Origin: Microbacteriaceae bacterium
Lineage (GTDB): Bacteria > Actinomycetota > Actinomycetes > Actinomycetales > Microbacteriaceae
Assembly: GCA_025464995.1 (NCBI GenBank)
Contig: JAODMO010000011.1
Location: 1 to 64,000 of the forward strand
DNA: 64,000 bases
Reading direction: 5' to 3'
Position numbers and translations under genes: made by a program. Position 1 is the stretch's first letter. Each line of letters opens with the position of its first letter. Below, piece by piece: positions 19,604 through 31,589 of this stretch. The notes under the pieces are model-generated. The model was given only the letters and a program-made list of their open reading frames with translations. It was not told the DNA's origin and did not search any database.

Positions 19604-19894
19604 ATGTCGCCCCGCCCGAAACGTCTGACGCCGGGAGAGTACGCGGCGTCCTTTCCCGGTGAGCCCATCGACGACCCGGCGGCAGAGGCCGCTCGTCAGC
19701 TGGTGCTCAATCTCATCTCCGCGATAGGGGGACGCAGCCTGCGCGAGGCCGGCGTCGCCACGGGCGTCGATCGCACCACCATCGCCGAGGTCATCGCGGG
19801 CAGGAGCTGGCCAGACATCGCGACGCTGGCGCGGCTGGAGGTCGGGCTCGGGGTCGGCCTGTGGCCGCCATTCTCCGACTCCGCGCGCACGTAG
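19604..19894 (+). CDS. Small helix-turn-helix protein
   Basis: The 96-residue protein (ATG 19604; an in-frame GTG lies 6 bases earlier) has an XRE-like helix-turn-helix: SLREAGVATGVDRTTIAEVIAGRSWPD, then ATLARLEVGL. The usual layout is kept, with a first helix, a short turn and a recognition helix. It is likely a DNA-binding regulator. It lies 74 bases before the ScbR-like regulator on the same strand, but there is room for a promoter between them. Targets are unknown. Confidence 0.65.
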   Translation: MSPRPKRLTPGEYAASFPGEPIDDPAAEAARQLVLNLISAIGGRSLREAGVATGVDRTTIAEVIAGRSWPDIATLARLEVGLGVGLWPPFSDSART

Positions 19895-19968
19895 TCCAGC
19901 CGAGAGTAGCCGGTGCGGCGCCCACGCCCCGACAGCTAAAGTGTGGCTACGAGGGGACGGATAAGGGC

Positions 19969-20610
19969 ATGGCGCAACAGGAACGGGCACAGCAGACCCG
20001 CGACCGCCTCGTCGAGGGCGCCGCCCGCGTCTTCCACCGTCTGGGGTACGGCCTCGCCACCACCGCCGACATCGCGCGAGAGGCCGGGGCCACGCGCGGC
20101 GCGCTGTACTTCCACTTCGATTCGAAGGAGGAGCTGGCCCGCGCCGTCATCGCGCGGGAGCAGGAACTGGCGATCGAGGCGAGTGGCCGCATCCTGTCTT
20201 TCGAGCGTCCGCCGTTCGAGACGATGCTGCTCATGTGCGTCGACCTGGCCGAGAGGCTGCGGTCCGACCCGGTGGTCAAGGCGGGCATCCGGCTCACGAC
20301 GGAGATCACCCAGTTCGATCCGCCACTGCTGGCTCCCTACGAAGGCTGGATGACGGCGTTCGGAGAGCTGGCTCGGCAGGCCGTCGCGGCCGGCGAGTTC
20401 CGAGCCGGCGTCGACACCGCGGCCTTCGCGCGGTTCCTCATCCCCGCGTACACCGGCATCCAACTGGTCTCCGACGTGTTCTCCGGACGGGCCGACCTCT
20501 TGTCGCGCATCCGCGACCTGTGGCTCTTCGTCATTCCCGCCGTCGTCCCCGACGACCGGATGGACGAGGCGCGCGCGCTCATCGACTCGCTGGTGCCATC
20601 GCACAACTGA
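19969..20610 (+). CDS. TetR regulator of the ScbR/ArpA (gamma-butyrolactone receptor-like) type
   Basis: The 213-residue protein has a TetR DNA-binding domain with the signature of autoregulator receptors: MAQQERAQQTRDRLVEGAA, then GALYFHFDSKEELARAVI. The C-terminal half is helical and would hold the ligand pocket. Family members repress antibiotic or morphology genes until a butyrolactone binds. No AfsA-type synthase is seen nearby, so the ligand may come from elsewhere or be different. I chose ATG 19969 because it matches the family start. A decayed aldo/keto reductase follows. Confidence 0.75.
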   Translation: MAQQERAQQTRDRLVEGAARVFHRLGYGLATTADIAREAGATRGALYFHFDSKEELARAVIAREQELAIEASGRILSFERPPFETMLLMCVDLAERLRSDPVVKAGIRLTTEITQFDPPLLAPYEGWMTAFGELARQAVAAGEFRAGVDTAAFARFLIPAYTGIQLVSDVFSGRADLLSRIRDLWLFVIPAVVPDDRMDEARALIDSLVPSHN

Positions 20611-20656
20611 GCGGCGGCACCACTGAGCGGCGGCACCAGCGAGTCGACGGGACCGC

Positions 20657-20939
20657 TCAGTCCGCGTCGAGCGCGGTGAGCTCGTCGGCCGACAGCTGCA
20701 CCTCTGCCGCGCGAACGGAGTCGCGGATGCTTTCCGGGCGGGAAGCGCCCGGGATGGGTACGACGCGGCAGTTCCACCTGGTTCACGGCCGGCACGGTGT
20801 CCGTCTCCGCGAGCAGACGCTCGAGGTGCGGAACGAGGAAGGTGCTGACGCCGATCGCCTTGACCGGGCCATCGTCGCGGGGGATGCCCGACGCGCGGAG
20901 GGTTGCGCCGACCGCTGTCGCACGGGAGTAGTCATCACC
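20657..20939 (-). pseudogene. Decayed aldo/keto reductase
   Basis: Minus-strand pieces match aldo/keto reductases in order. The first is DDYSRATAVGATLRASGIPRDD, joined directly to GPVKAIGVSTFLVPHLERLL with VPAVNQVEL. After a frame change comes PIPGASRPESIRDSVRAAEV, ending SADELTALDAD and a stop at 20657. The catalytic Tyr/Lys region and most of the barrel are missing. At least two internal deletions and one frameshift have occurred. It lies tail-to-tail with the TetR gene and next to the sugar permease. Confidence 0.75.
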
Positions 20940-20997
20940 TCACGCTAGAGAGGGCGCCTGATCTCATCCAACCCATGGACACGGGTGACCGGATGTA

Positions 20998-22022
20998 TCA
21001 AGATCGCCGGGTGCCGCGGGTGGCGAAGCGTTGCTGGATGAGCACCGCAATGACGATGATCGCGCCCTTCGTGATCGCCTGGACCGAGGTGTTGAGGTTG
21101 TTCTGCGTGAAGATGTTGGTCAGCACGTTGAAGATGAGGATGCCGAGCACGGTGCCGACGACCGTTCCCCGGCCGCCGATGAGCAGCGTTCCGCCCACGA
21201 CGACCGCGGCGATGGCGTCGAGCTCGTAGAGCGTGCCGTGGGTCGAGGTTCCCGACGTCGTGCGACCGGTGAGCATGATGCCGGCGATTCCGGCGGCGAG
21301 CCCGCTGAGCGCGTAGAGGTACACGACGTGACGTTTGACGTTGATGCCGGCGAGGCGCGCGGCCTCCCTGTTGCCGCCGATGGCGACGGTGCGGCGGCCG
21401 AACGTCGTGCGGTTGAGCAGAACCCAGCCCGCGGCGGAGACGAGGATGAAGATCCAGACGAGCGTGGGGATGCCGAGGAAGTCGCCGTCGAAGAACTCGA
21501 GGAAGCCACGCACCTTCACCGTCTGGGTCGTGCGGTTGGAGAGGATCTCGGCGAATCCGCGCGCCGCGATGAGCATCGCCAGGGTCGCCATGAACGCAAC
21601 GACGTTGCCGTAGGCGATGATGATGCCGTTGACGACGCCGGCCGCGAGTCCGACCGCGAGGGCGACGATGATCATGAGCGGCCAGAACGAGATCGCGGCA
21701 TTCTGCACGGCGGCGAGTGTCGCGACCACCGACGAGAGGCCGAGCACGGATCCCACGGAGAGGTCGATGCCCCCGGCGATGATGACGAACGTCATGCCGA
21801 TTGCGAGTACGCCCGTGACGGATGCGAGGCGCACGATCGTCAGCACGTTGTTGATGTTGGTGAAGCGGTCGCCGCCCGTCACCGTTCCGACGATGACGAG
21901 AACGACAAGGGCGAGAACGAGACCGATGTTGCGGCCCGCGGCGCTCGCGAGAAAGCGACGCAGCACCGCGGAGGCGCGGTTGGAGCTCGGCGCGGGTGCG
22001 GGGGAGGCAGGGGCCGGGGCGG

Positions 22023-22026
<4 letters not shown>
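20998..22026 (-). CDS. Sugar ABC transporter permease (RbsC-like)
   Basis: The 342-residue membrane protein has about nine or ten hydrophobic helices. It carries family motifs GMTFVIIAGGIDLSVGSVLGLSS and GREAARLAGINV-like NREAARLAGINVKRHV, which contacts the ATPase. It forms the channel of a sugar importer of the ribose/galactose/inositol group. It overlaps the ATPase gene by 4 bases and is the second gene of that operon. The substrate cannot be read from it. Confidence 0.9.
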
Positions 22027-23543
<1,517 letters not shown>

Positions 23544-23766
23544 TTCCGCAATCTAGCAGAGTAGCGGCCTGAGTCGCACAGAACTTGCCGCCACGAGTGC
23601 AGCTTTAGCCTATATTCATCAAAACTTGTTCCTTTGCCGTCATCTCTCTGCTACGTTGCATCCAATGTCATTGTGGACGGGTGGGATGTGCGTGGCACAG
23701 AGGCCGGGCCGACGCCAACGCATTGGCGTCGAGGCAGTCACATTCACCCATCTGGAGGAAGCACAC

Positions 23767-24810
23767 ATGCTTGGAACCCGATCGACGCGGCGGAAGGCTC
23801 TTGTCGCAGTCGGAACCTCATTCGTCGTGGCCGGCCTGCTAGCCGGGTGCACCACCGGCACCACGGATGCCGGTGAATCCGGCCCCACCAACAACGCTCA
23901 GAACAACGAGTCGGGTGACACCATCGTCATCGGCTTTTCGGGCCCAGCCGCCGACCACGGCTGGCTCGGCGCCATCAACTCGGCGGCCATCGCCGAGGCC
24001 GGGAAGTACCCCGACATTGATCTGCGCGTCGCGGAGGGCACGAACGACGCGAGCCTCCAGATCAGCCAGGTGGAGGGCTTCATCAACGACAAGGTCGACG
24101 CGATCGTGCTCCTTCCCACCGACGGAGCCGCGCTCACAGACGTCGCAACGAAGGCGATGGAGGCCGGCATCCCGGTCATCAACGTCGACCGCGAGTTCTC
24201 CTCGACCTTCGCCGCGCGCGTCACCATCCTCGGTGACAACTACGGCATGGGCGTGAGCGCCGGCTCGTACATCTGCGAGCAGGTGGGAGACAACCCCGAC
24301 GCGATCGTCGCGGAGATCGCCGGCATCGATTCGCTGCCGCTGACGCAAGACCGCAGCCGCGGCTTCGCCGACGCGCTCGACGACTGCGGGCTCGAGGTGT
24401 CGAACCGCGTCGCGGCCGACTTCACCGTCGCCGGCGGCGAGGCTGTGACGTCGCAGCTGCTCTCGGCCGCACCGAAGATCGACGCCATCTGGAACCACGA
24501 TGACGACCAGGGTCTCGGCGTGCTGGCCGCGATCGAGTCTGCGGGTCGCGACGAGTTCATCATGGTCGGCGGTGCCGGCTCGAAGAACGCCATGGACCTG
24601 ATCAAGTCGGGCGACAGCGTTCTCAAGGCCACGGTCATCTACCCGTCGACGCAAGCTGCAGACGGCATCCGCCTGGCCCGCCTGCTTGCCCAGGGCAAGT
24701 CGCTCGGAGACCTCGTCGAGGTGGAGGTGCCGAACCGGATCGTGCTCAACGCCCCGGTCGTGACATCCGACAACGTCGACAAGTACCTCCCGACCTCGTT
24801 CGAGTCGTAG
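23767..24810 (+). CDS. Sugar-binding lipoprotein of an ABC transporter (RbsB-like)
   Basis: The 347-residue protein starts at ATG 23767 behind GGAGGAAG. A signal peptide with lipobox LLAGC anchors it outside. The mature domain has the type I periplasmic binding fold (IVIGFSGPAADHGWLGAINSA; VDAIVLLPTDGAALTDVATKAMEAGIPVINVDRE). It captures the sugar for the transporter encoded on the other strand. It is followed 65 bases later by the dehydrogenase gene, so these are likely co-expressed. The exact sugar is unknown. Confidence 0.88.
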   Translation: MLGTRSTRRKALVAVGTSFVVAGLLAGCTTGTTDAGESGPTNNAQNNESGDTIVIGFSGPAADHGWLGAINSAAIAEAGKYPDIDLRVAEGTNDASLQISQVEGFINDKVDAIVLLPTDGAALTDVATKAMEAGIPVINVDREFSSTFAARVTILGDNYGMGVSAGSYICEQVGDNPDAIVAEIAGIDSLPLTQDRSRGFADALDDCGLEVSNRVAADFTVAGGEAVTSQLLSAAPKIDAIWNHDDDQGLGVLAAIESAGRDEFIMVGGAGSKNAMDLIKSGDSVLKATVIYPSTQAADGIRLARLLAQGKSLGDLVEVEVPNRIVLNAPVVTSDNVDKYLPTSFES

Positions 24811-24875
24811 ACCCGACGACCGACAAGGGGGCGCCGCGCCACACCGGTGCTGCGCCCCTCCACCGGAGCACTCTC

Positions 24876-26075
24876 ATGCCAGAACACGCAGACACCCCAG
24901 ACCAGACCTCGCCGCTCAGCATCGCGATGGTCGGCCACGGTTTCATGGGCGCCGCCCACTCGCAGGGGTGGCGTAACGCGCCGCGATTCTTCGACCTGCC
25001 GACGCGACCCCGGTTGAGCGTGCTCGTCGGTCGCGACGGTGCGGCCGCGCGCACGGCCGCCGACACGTGGGGCTGGGAGGAGACGGCGACCGACTGGCGC
25101 TCGGTGCTCGAGCGGGACGACATCGATGTGGTCGACATCGTGACTCCGGGAGATTCGCACGCCGAGATCGCCATCGCCGCGCTCGACGCGGGCAAGCACG
25201 TGGTGTGCGAGAAGCCGCTCGCCAACAGTGTCGAGGAGGCGGAGGCGATGACGGATGCCGCGGCTCGCGCCGCGCAACGCGGCGTCTTCGCGATGGTGGG
25301 CTTCACCTACCGCCGGGTTCCCGCGGTGACCTTCGCGCGTGATCTCGTCGCGGCGGGACGCATAGGCGAGGTGCGCCAGGTGCGTGCCAGCTACCGGCAG
25401 GACTGGCTGTCAGACGCCGAGTCGCCGATGACGTGGCGGCTCGACAAGTCGCGCGCCGGATCGGGGGCACTCGGCGACATCGGCGCGCACGCCGTGGATC
25501 TCGCCCAGTTCATCGCCGGGCAGAACATCGCCGAGGTGTCGGGTGTGCTGCAGACCATCGTCGGAGAGCGACCCCTGCTCGCCGAGGCGCGCGGTCTATC
25601 CGGCACCGCCTCGAGCGAGCGCGGCATCGTCACGGTCGACGACCTCGCGCTCTTCACCGCCCGGTTCGAGTCGGGCGTGCTCGGCAGCTTCGAGGCCAGC
25701 CGGTTCGCGACGGGGCGCAAGAACGCCCTCCGCATCGAGGTCTCCGGTTCGACCGGGGCGATCGCCTTCGACCTGGAAGACCTCAATGTGCTGCAGTTCT
25801 ACGACGCCACCCTGCCCGTGACGGAGCAGGGCTTCACGCGCATCCTCGTGACGGAGCCGGAGCATCCGTACCTCTCCGCGTGGTGGCCCGCCGGTCACGT
25901 GCTCGGCTACGAACACGGCTTCACCCACCAGGCCAAGGACTTCGTCGAGGCGCTCGCGCGCCGCGAGCAGCCGATCCCGACGTTCGCCGACGGCCTGCGG
26001 GTGCAACGCGTGCTCGGTTCGGTCGAGCAGAGCGCGGCCGACGGCAGCCGCTGGACCGGCGTAGCATCCGCCTAG
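24876..26075 (+). CDS. Gfo/Idh/MocA family dehydrogenase
   Basis: The 399-residue protein has an NAD(P)-binding N-terminus ([17 protein letters not shown]) and the family lysine motif [23 protein letters not shown] supplies the usual catalytic Asp/His pair. Such enzymes oxidise a sugar or cyclitol hydroxyl. With the isomerase downstream and the importer upstream it forms a pathway of uptake, oxidation and isomerisation. Substrate is unassigned. Confidence 0.87.
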   Translation: MPEHADTPDQTSPLSIAMVGHGFMGAAHSQGWRNAPRFFDLPTRPRLSVLVGRDGAAARTAADTWGWEETATDWRSVLERDDIDVVDIVTPGDSHAEIAIAALDAGKHVVCEKPLANSVEEAEAMTDAAARAAQRGVFAMVGFTYRRVPAVTFARDLVAAGRIGEVRQVRASYRQDWLSDAESPMTWRLDKSRAGSGALGDIGAHAVDLAQFIAGQNIAEVSGVLQTIVGERPLLAEARGLSGTASSERGIVTVDDLALFTARFESGVLGSFEASRFATGRKNALRIEVSGSTGAIAFDLEDLNVLQFYDATLPVTEQGFTRILVTEPEHPYLSAWWPAGHVLGYEHGFTHQAKDFVEALARREQPIPTFADGLRVQRVLGSVEQSAADGSRWTGVASA

Positions 26076-26143
26076 GCGCCGACCGAAGCATCCCCACGAC
26101 ACGAACGCCCATCCCCATAAAGCGAGACAAAAGGAAGCCGACC

Positions 26144-27145
26144 ATGACGCGACCCGTAACCCTGTTCACCGGCCAGTGGGCCGACCTGCCATTCGAGGAG
26201 GTCGTGAAGCTCGCCGCCGGCTGGGGGTACGACGGCCTCGAGATCGCCTGCTGGGGAGATCACCTCGACCCGTGGCGCTGGGACGAGCCCGGGTATGTCG
26301 AGGGCAAGCTCGCCCTGCTCGAGCAGTACGGGCTCAAGGTGTGGGCGATCTCCAATCACCTCAAGGGCCAGGCCGTCTGCGACGATCCGATCGACCAGCG
26401 GCACCGCGACATCCTGCCCGACGTGGTCTGGGGCGACGGCGATCCTGAGGGGGTGCGCACGCGCGCCGCCGAGGAGATGAAGCACACCGCCAGGCTGGCG
26501 GCGAAGATGGGCGTGAAGACGGTCATCGGCTTCACCGGCTCGTCGATCTGGAAGTATGTCGCGATGTTCCCTCCCGTCTCGCAGGAGGCGATCGACGCCG
26601 GGTACCAGGACTTCGCCGACCGGTGGTACCCGTTCCTCGACGTGTTCGACGAGGTCGGGGTGCGCTTCGCCCACGAGGTGCACCCGAGCGAGATCGCGTT
26701 CGACTACTGGACCACCGTTCGCGCCCTCGAGGCGATCGGGCACCGCGAGGCTTTCGGGCTCAACTGGGACCCGAGCCACTTCGTCTGGCAAGACCTCGAT
26801 CCCGTGAGCTTTCTGTGGGACTTCAAAGACCGCATCTACCACGTGGACTGCAAGGACACGAAGAAGCGCATGGGTAACGGCCGCAACGGTCGGCTCGGCT
26901 CGCTCCTCGCGTGGGCCGACCCGCGTCGCGGCTGGGACTTCGTGTCGACCGGTCACGGCGACGTGCCGTGGGAGGACTGCTTCCGCATGCTCAACTCGAT
27001 CGGCTACGAGGGTCCGATCTCCGTCGAGTGGGAGGACGCCGGCATGGACCGGCTCGTTGGCGCGCCGGAGGCCCTCGAGTTCGTCAAGCGACTCGCCTTC
27101 GATGCACCGGACGCCGCGTTCGACGCGGCGTTCAGCACCCGGTGA
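26144..27145 (+). CDS. Sugar phosphate isomerase/epimerase (xylose isomerase-like TIM barrel)
   Basis: The 333-residue protein starts at ATG 26144 behind AAGGAAG. It has the TIM-barrel metal-binding pattern: [15 protein letters not shown] at the start, [30 protein letters not shown] and [10 protein letters not shown]. The conserved Glu, Asp, His and Glu would bind a divalent metal. It probably converts the keto product of the neighbouring dehydrogenase. Its stop overlaps the GTG of the ROK regulator by 4 bases. Confidence 0.85.
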   Translation: MTRPVTLFTGQWADLPFEEVVKLAAGWGYDGLEIACWGDHLDPWRWDEPGYVEGKLALLEQYGLKVWAISNHLKGQAVCDDPIDQRHRDILPDVVWGDGDPEGVRTRAAEEMKHTARLAAKMGVKTVIGFTGSSIWKYVAMFPPVSQEAIDAGYQDFADRWYPFLDVFDEVGVRFAHEVHPSEIAFDYWTTVRALEAIGHREAFGLNWDPSHFVWQDLDPVSFLWDFKDRIYHVDCKDTKKRMGNGRNGRLGSLLAWADPRRGWDFVSTGHGDVPWEDCFRMLNSIGYEGPISVEWEDAGMDRLVGAPEALEFVKRLAFDAPDAAFDAAFSTR

Positions 27146-28335
27146 GTTTCGCCTGCGGCCGTGCGATGGGGCCGACACTCGGCAGCTCCGGCGCGAGCGA
27201 TCTCTTCCAGCTTCTGCGGGACGGCTCGCCACGCACCCGCGCGGAGCTCGCCATGACGACCGGGCTGGCCCGCTCGACCGTCGCGCTGCGGGTGGAAGAG
27301 CTCATGTCGCTCGGCCTCATCAGCCCCGTCGGCGACGCGCAGTCGACCGGCGGCCGGCCATCGTCGCAATTCGCGCTCAACCCCTCCGCCAAGGTCGTGC
27401 TCGCCGCCGACCTCGGCGCGACGCACGCGACGATCGCTGTCACCAACCTGAGCGGCACGATCATCGGCGAGTTCAGCGGGCCGATCGATATCGCCGACGG
27501 ACCCGAGGCCGTGCTCGACTGGATGATCGAGACCGGCCGCACGCTGTTGCGCGAGCGCAGCCTGTCGACGGCCGACGTGATCGGCATCGGAATCGGGCTT
27601 CCGGGGCCGGTCGAGTACAGCTCGGGCAGGCCCGTCAACCCGCCGATTATGCCGGGCTGGGACCACTTCGACGTGCCCGGGTTCGTGAGGCAGCACCTCG
27701 AGGTCCCCGTGCTCGTCGACAACGACGTCAACATCATGGCCCTCGGCGAGCAGGCGTTCGCTTGGCCCCAAATCGACAACCTCATCTTCGTGAAGGTGGC
27801 GACCGGCATCGGCGCCGGCGTCATCTCCGGCGGGCGGCTGCTGCGTGGGGCGCAGGGCGTCGCGGGCGACATCGGTCACGTGCAGATCGCGCGGGGCGCG
27901 GGCATCGCTTGCCAGTGCGGCAATCATGGATGTCTCGAGGCCCTCGCCTCTGGACCGGCGATCGCGCACTCCCTCGCCGGACTGGGTCTCGAGGTCGAGA
28001 CCAACTCGTCGGTGATCGAACTCGTGCGCCGGGGGAACATGGACGCCATCCAGGCCATCCGGCAGGCTGGCCGCGACATAGGCGAGGTGCTCACGGCGTG
28101 CGTGAGCCTCATGAACCCCTCGGTCATCGCCGTCGGCGGATCCATGGCGGCCGTGGGGGAGCACCTCATCGCGGGAGTGCGCGAGGTCATCTACACGCGC
28201 TCGATGCCGCTCGCCACGACCCACCTCACCATCGTGCAGTCGGCCGCGGGAAAGAACGCCGCCGTCATCGGCGCCAGCATCCTCGCCATCCACCACGCGC
28301 TGTCACCCGAGGGAATCGACCGGATGGCGCTCTAG
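27142..28335 (+). CDS. ROK family transcriptional regulator
   Basis: The 397-residue protein joins a winged-helix domain ([32 protein letters not shown]) to a ROK sugar-kinase-like domain. The latter has [13 protein letters not shown] and a zinc motif region [26 protein letters not shown], with Cys, Cys, Cys and His in place. It senses a sugar and likely represses the transporter and catabolic genes. I chose GTG 27142 because of the 4-base overlap; ATG 27166 is the alternative. Confidence 0.87.
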   Translation: MSFACGRAMGPTLGSSGASDLFQLLRDGSPRTRAELAMTTGLARSTVALRVEELMSLGLISPVGDAQSTGGRPSSQFALNPSAKVVLAADLGATHATIAVTNLSGTIIGEFSGPIDIADGPEAVLDWMIETGRTLLRERSLSTADVIGIGIGLPGPVEYSSGRPVNPPIMPGWDHFDVPGFVRQHLEVPVLVDNDVNIMALGEQAFAWPQIDNLIFVKVATGIGAGVISGGRLLRGAQGVAGDIGHVQIARGAGIACQCGNHGCLEALASGPAIAHSLAGLGLEVETNSSVIELVRRGNMDAIQAIRQAGRDIGEVLTACVSLMNPSVIAVGGSMAAVGEHLIAGVREVIYTRSMPLATTHLTIVQSAAGKNAAVIGASILAIHHALSPEGIDRMAL

Positions 28336-28354
28336 CTGCTCGTGCCGGTGTCCG

Positions 28355-30400
28355 TTACGGCCGCGGGAACGGGACAGGGGGAACGCCCACGTGGATGTCG
28401 GCCATGATCGACTTCCAGATGCGGCCGGCGATGGCGGAACCGGTCGTGTTGTAGAAGACGCGACCGTAGGCCTGAACGCGCTTGAGCGGATGCGCCACTC
28501 CACCGTCGGGGTGGCCGACCCACACGGCGCTGGCGAACTGGGTCGTCATTCCGACGGTCCAGTTGGCAGAGCTGCCGTCGGTCGTGCCCGTCTTTCCACC
28601 CGTCTCGTGCCCGGCGACGGCACCGACGCCCGCGAGCGTTCCGCCCTGGAAGGTGCCGCGCAGCACCTGGTCCATCTGCGCCGCGACCTCCGGGCTCAAC
28701 TCCTGGTGGCAGTCGGTCGCCGGGGTGGGCAGCACCTCGCCCGTCGTCGTGCGCACGGCACCGATGACGGCGACCGGGTTGCACTTGATGCCGCCCGAGG
28801 CGAACGTCGCGTAGACGTTGGCCATCTCGAGCGGGGTGACCTCGGAGACCCCGAGCGCGAACGACGCCGACCGTGAGCCGATTGCGTTGTCCCCGGTCTC
28901 CCTGATAGTCGTGATGCCGAGTCGCTTCGACATGTCGATGACGTTGAGCACTCCGACCTCCTCGATCATCTTCACGAAGTAGATGTTGACCGACTGCTTG
29001 ATGGCGGTGCGCGCGTCGATGGCGCCGAAGTTCTGCTTGCCGAAGTTGGTGAAGCCGCCCTTCGGGTAGTCCATGCCCCGCGGGATGTACGGGCCGGTCG
29101 CGGTGTACGTCGTCGAGAGCGACATGCCCTGCTCGAGCGCGGTAACCAGCGTGAGGGGTTTCATCACCGATCCGGGCTGGGCCTGACTCGTGGCGTAGAC
29201 GACCTGGGTGCGGGCCCAGGTGTGATTCTGGGCGACCGCGGCGATGTGGCCTGTTCCGGGAATCACGGTGGCCGAGCCGGTGCCGAACTCGTTGTCCGGC
29301 CCGAGGGCCGCGGTCGCGGCGGCGAGTGACGCGTCGGCCACCCGGCGATCGAGCGCCGTCGTCAGCGTCACGCCGCCGCGACGGAACGACTCGGCGCGCG
29401 CCTCGGGAGTCTCGCCGAAGGCGGGGTTCGTCATGAGCTCTTCGCGCACGAGATCGCAGTAGAACGGGTAGGCCGAGGTCGCGCACCCCGTAGGCGCGTC
29501 ACTGCGGACCAGCTCGATGGGCGTCGCGACGGCGGCATCCCGCTCCTCCGCGGTGATGTATCCCTCGGTCGCCATGCGCTCGATCACGAGATTTCGGCGC
29601 TCGAGCGCCGCCTCCGGGTGGACGAAGGGGTCGTAGGCCACCGGGCTCTTGAGCAGGGCGACGAGCATGGCCGACTGCGGCACCGTCAGCGCCGCAGCAT
29701 CCACACTGAAATAGACGCGAGCGGCAGCCTGCACGCCGTAGGCCTTCTGCCCGAGGAAGACGGCGTTGGAGTAGGCGGCGAGGATCTCGTGCTTCGTCAT
29801 CTTCTTCTCGAGGGAGACCGCGTACTTCGCCTCGCGCGCCTTCGCCTCGTAGGTGTCGCCCTTGGCGACGGCCTTCTCCACATCGTTCGTGGCGTTGCTG
29901 ATGAGGATGTTCTGCACCAGCTGCTGGGTGATCGTCGATCCGCCCTCGCTCTGGTTGTCGTTGACGTAGTTCTTGATCGCGGCGCGCGCCACGCCGATGA
30001 TATCCACGCCGGCGTGCTCGTAGAAGCGGGCGTCCTCCGTGGCGACGAGGGCGTTCGTGAAGTTCGGGGAGATCTGCTCGAACGTCACGTCGACGCGGTT
30101 CTCCGTATAGAAGCGTGCGAACTCGGCCCCCGCCTTGTCGAGCAGTACGGTGTGCTGGGGCAGGGCCGCCGCGAGCGGCAGCTCGGTCGGGAAGCCCTCC
30201 CACATCGCCGACACGTTTCTCGTGGCCGCCGCGGCAGTCGAGACGACGGGCACCACCGCGGCCGCGACGATCGCGCCGATGATCGAACAGATGGCGAGGA
30301 TGGCGAGACCGGCCGTGAACGGGTTCGTCGCCGCGGAGCGCACCTCGGTGACGGCTCGTGGCGCGATCTCGTCGAGTGTGAGGAACGTCTTCGAGCTCAT
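28355..30400 (-). CDS. Class A penicillin-binding protein (transglycosylase/transpeptidase)
   Basis: The 681-residue protein builds peptidoglycan at the membrane outer face. It has a short cytoplasmic start and one TM helix (about 29-58). A GT51 glycosyltransferase domain follows with ATEDARFYEHAGVD and EGGSTITQQLVQN. The transpeptidase domain has SxxK as SVMK, SVN and KTGTT. Both active sites appear complete. No PASTA domain follows. It converges on the ROK regulator with 19 bases between stops. Confidence 0.9.
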   Translation of the reverse strand: MSSKTFLTLDEIAPRAVTEVRSAATNPFTAGLAILAICSIIGAIVAAAVVPVVSTAAAATRNVSAMWEGFPTELPLAAALPQHTVLLDKAGAEFARFYTENRVDVTFEQISPNFTNALVATEDARFYEHAGVDIIGVARAAIKNYVNDNQSEGGSTITQQLVQNILISNATNDVEKAVAKGDTYEAKAREAKYAVSLEKKMTKHEILAAYSNAVFLGQKAYGVQAAARVYFSVDAAALTVPQSAMLVALLKSPVAYDPFVHPEAALERRNLVIERMATEGYITAEERDAAVATPIELVRSDAPTGCATSAYPFYCDLVREELMTNPAFGETPEARAESFRRGGVTLTTALDRRVADASLAAATAALGPDNEFGTGSATVIPGTGHIAAVAQNHTWARTQVVYATSQAQPGSVMKPLTLVTALEQGMSLSTTYTATGPYIPRGMDYPKGGFTNFGKQNFGAIDARTAIKQSVNIYFVKMIEEVGVLNVIDMSKRLGITTIRETGDNAIGSRSASFALGVSEVTPLEMANVYATFASGGIKCNPVAVIGAVRTTTGEVLPTPATDCHQELSPEVAAQMDQVLRGTFQGGTLAGVGAVAGHETGGKTGTTDGSSANWTVGMTTQFASAVWVGHPDGGVAHPLKRVQAYGRVFYNTTGSAIAGRIWKSIMADIHVGVPPVPFPRP

Positions 30401-30560
30401 CGAAGCCGGGGCGGCATGTCGTTGCCAAGGACGGTGCGCATGCTGTGGCCTTCCCCCGGTGTATCAGAGCTCTCCATCGAAGGTACGACACGTTGCTGTG
30501 AGGCAACACCCCTCGGGGCATTTTGAGACCCGATCGAAAGCTGTGCGGCCGCGCTCGCGA

Positions 30561-31589
30561 CTACTCCGCCGCGACGTCGATGAGCACCTTGCCCACGATG
30601 CCACTCTCGACGGCGGCGTGCGCCTCCGACGTGCGCTCGAGCGGGAACCGGTGCACCGGCAGCCCCCCTGCCTCGCCGATGGGCAGCGCGCCGTCGACGA
30701 GCGCAGCGGTGATGTCGTCCGCCGCCGACCGGAGCGCCGGCAGGCCGACCGTGTACAGCAATACGAACTGCAACCGGGCGTTGAGAACGAGGTGCGCACG
30801 GAAGTCGAGGGCGAGCGCGTCGCCCCTGTCGTTGCCGTAGATCGCCATCGTGCCGCCGGTGTGCAGCACGGCCGCGTTGAGCGGCGCGTTGACACCCGCG
30901 GCCACCTCGACGATCAGGTCGACGCCTTCGGGGGCGATGGACCGCACGGATGCCGCGACGTCGTCGTCGGTGTATCGGAGGGCGTGGTGCGCGCCCGCGG
31001 CCGTAGCGAGGGCCGCCTTCTCGTCGCTGCTGACGGTCGCGATCACGGTCGCTCCCGCCCAGCGCGCGAGCTGGATGGCGGCGTGCCCGACGGCGCCCGC
31101 GCCGCCCGACACGAGCACGGTGTGGCCGCCGAGCGCGCCGGGAGACAGGCGAGCCGGCCCGCCCTCGGCGACGGTGAGAGCACGATGCGCCGTGATGGCC
31201 GGCACGCCGAGGCTCGCGCCGAGGTCGAAGCCCACGGATTCGGGCAGCACCGTCAGGCGTTCGGCGGGAACAAGCGTGTACTCCTGCGCGGTGCCGAAGG
31301 CCGGCCGCTCGTGAGCGGAGAGGAAGATCCAGACGCGGTCGCCCACGGAGACGTTCGTCACCCCGGCGCCGATCGCGTCGACGACGCCCGCGCCGTCCTG
31401 GTTCGGCACCGACTCCACGTCGGTCGCGGCGCCATCGCCGGTTCCGAGGCGTGACTTCCAGTCGGTCGGGTTCACGCCCGAGACCACGATGCGCACGCGC
31501 GCCTCGCCGGCCCCCGGGTCGAGAGGCTCACGCTCGGCCAGGTGGAGGACGTCGGGCGTGCCGTACCGCGTGAAGACGATGCTTTTCAT
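30561..31589 (-). CDS. MDR-type NADPH:quinone reductase-like oxidoreductase
   Basis: The 342-residue protein is a zinc-independent medium-chain dehydrogenase/reductase. It has the N-terminal GroES-like fold (GVNPTDWKSRLG) and a Rossmann motif VLVSGGAGAVGHAAIQLARWAGA that binds NADPH. The usual zinc Cys residues are absent, which fits quinone or enone reductases. Its ATG overlaps the stop of the monooxygenase gene by 4 bases, making it the last gene of the fbiC operon. Confidence 0.85.
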   Translation of the reverse strand: MKSIVFTRYGTPDVLHLAEREPLDPGAGEARVRIVVSGVNPTDWKSRLGTGDGAATDVESVPNQDGAGVVDAIGAGVTNVSVGDRVWIFLSAHERPAFGTAQEYTLVPAERLTVLPESVGFDLGASLGVPAITAHRALTVAEGGPARLSPGALGGHTVLVSGGAGAVGHAAIQLARWAGATVIATVSSDEKAALATAAGAHHALRYTDDDVAASVRSIAPEGVDLIVEVAAGVNAPLNAAVLHTGGTMAIYGNDRGDALALDFRAHLVLNARLQFVLLYTVGLPALRSAADDITAALVDGALPIGEAGGLPVHRFPLERTSEAHAAVESGIVGKVLIDVAAE

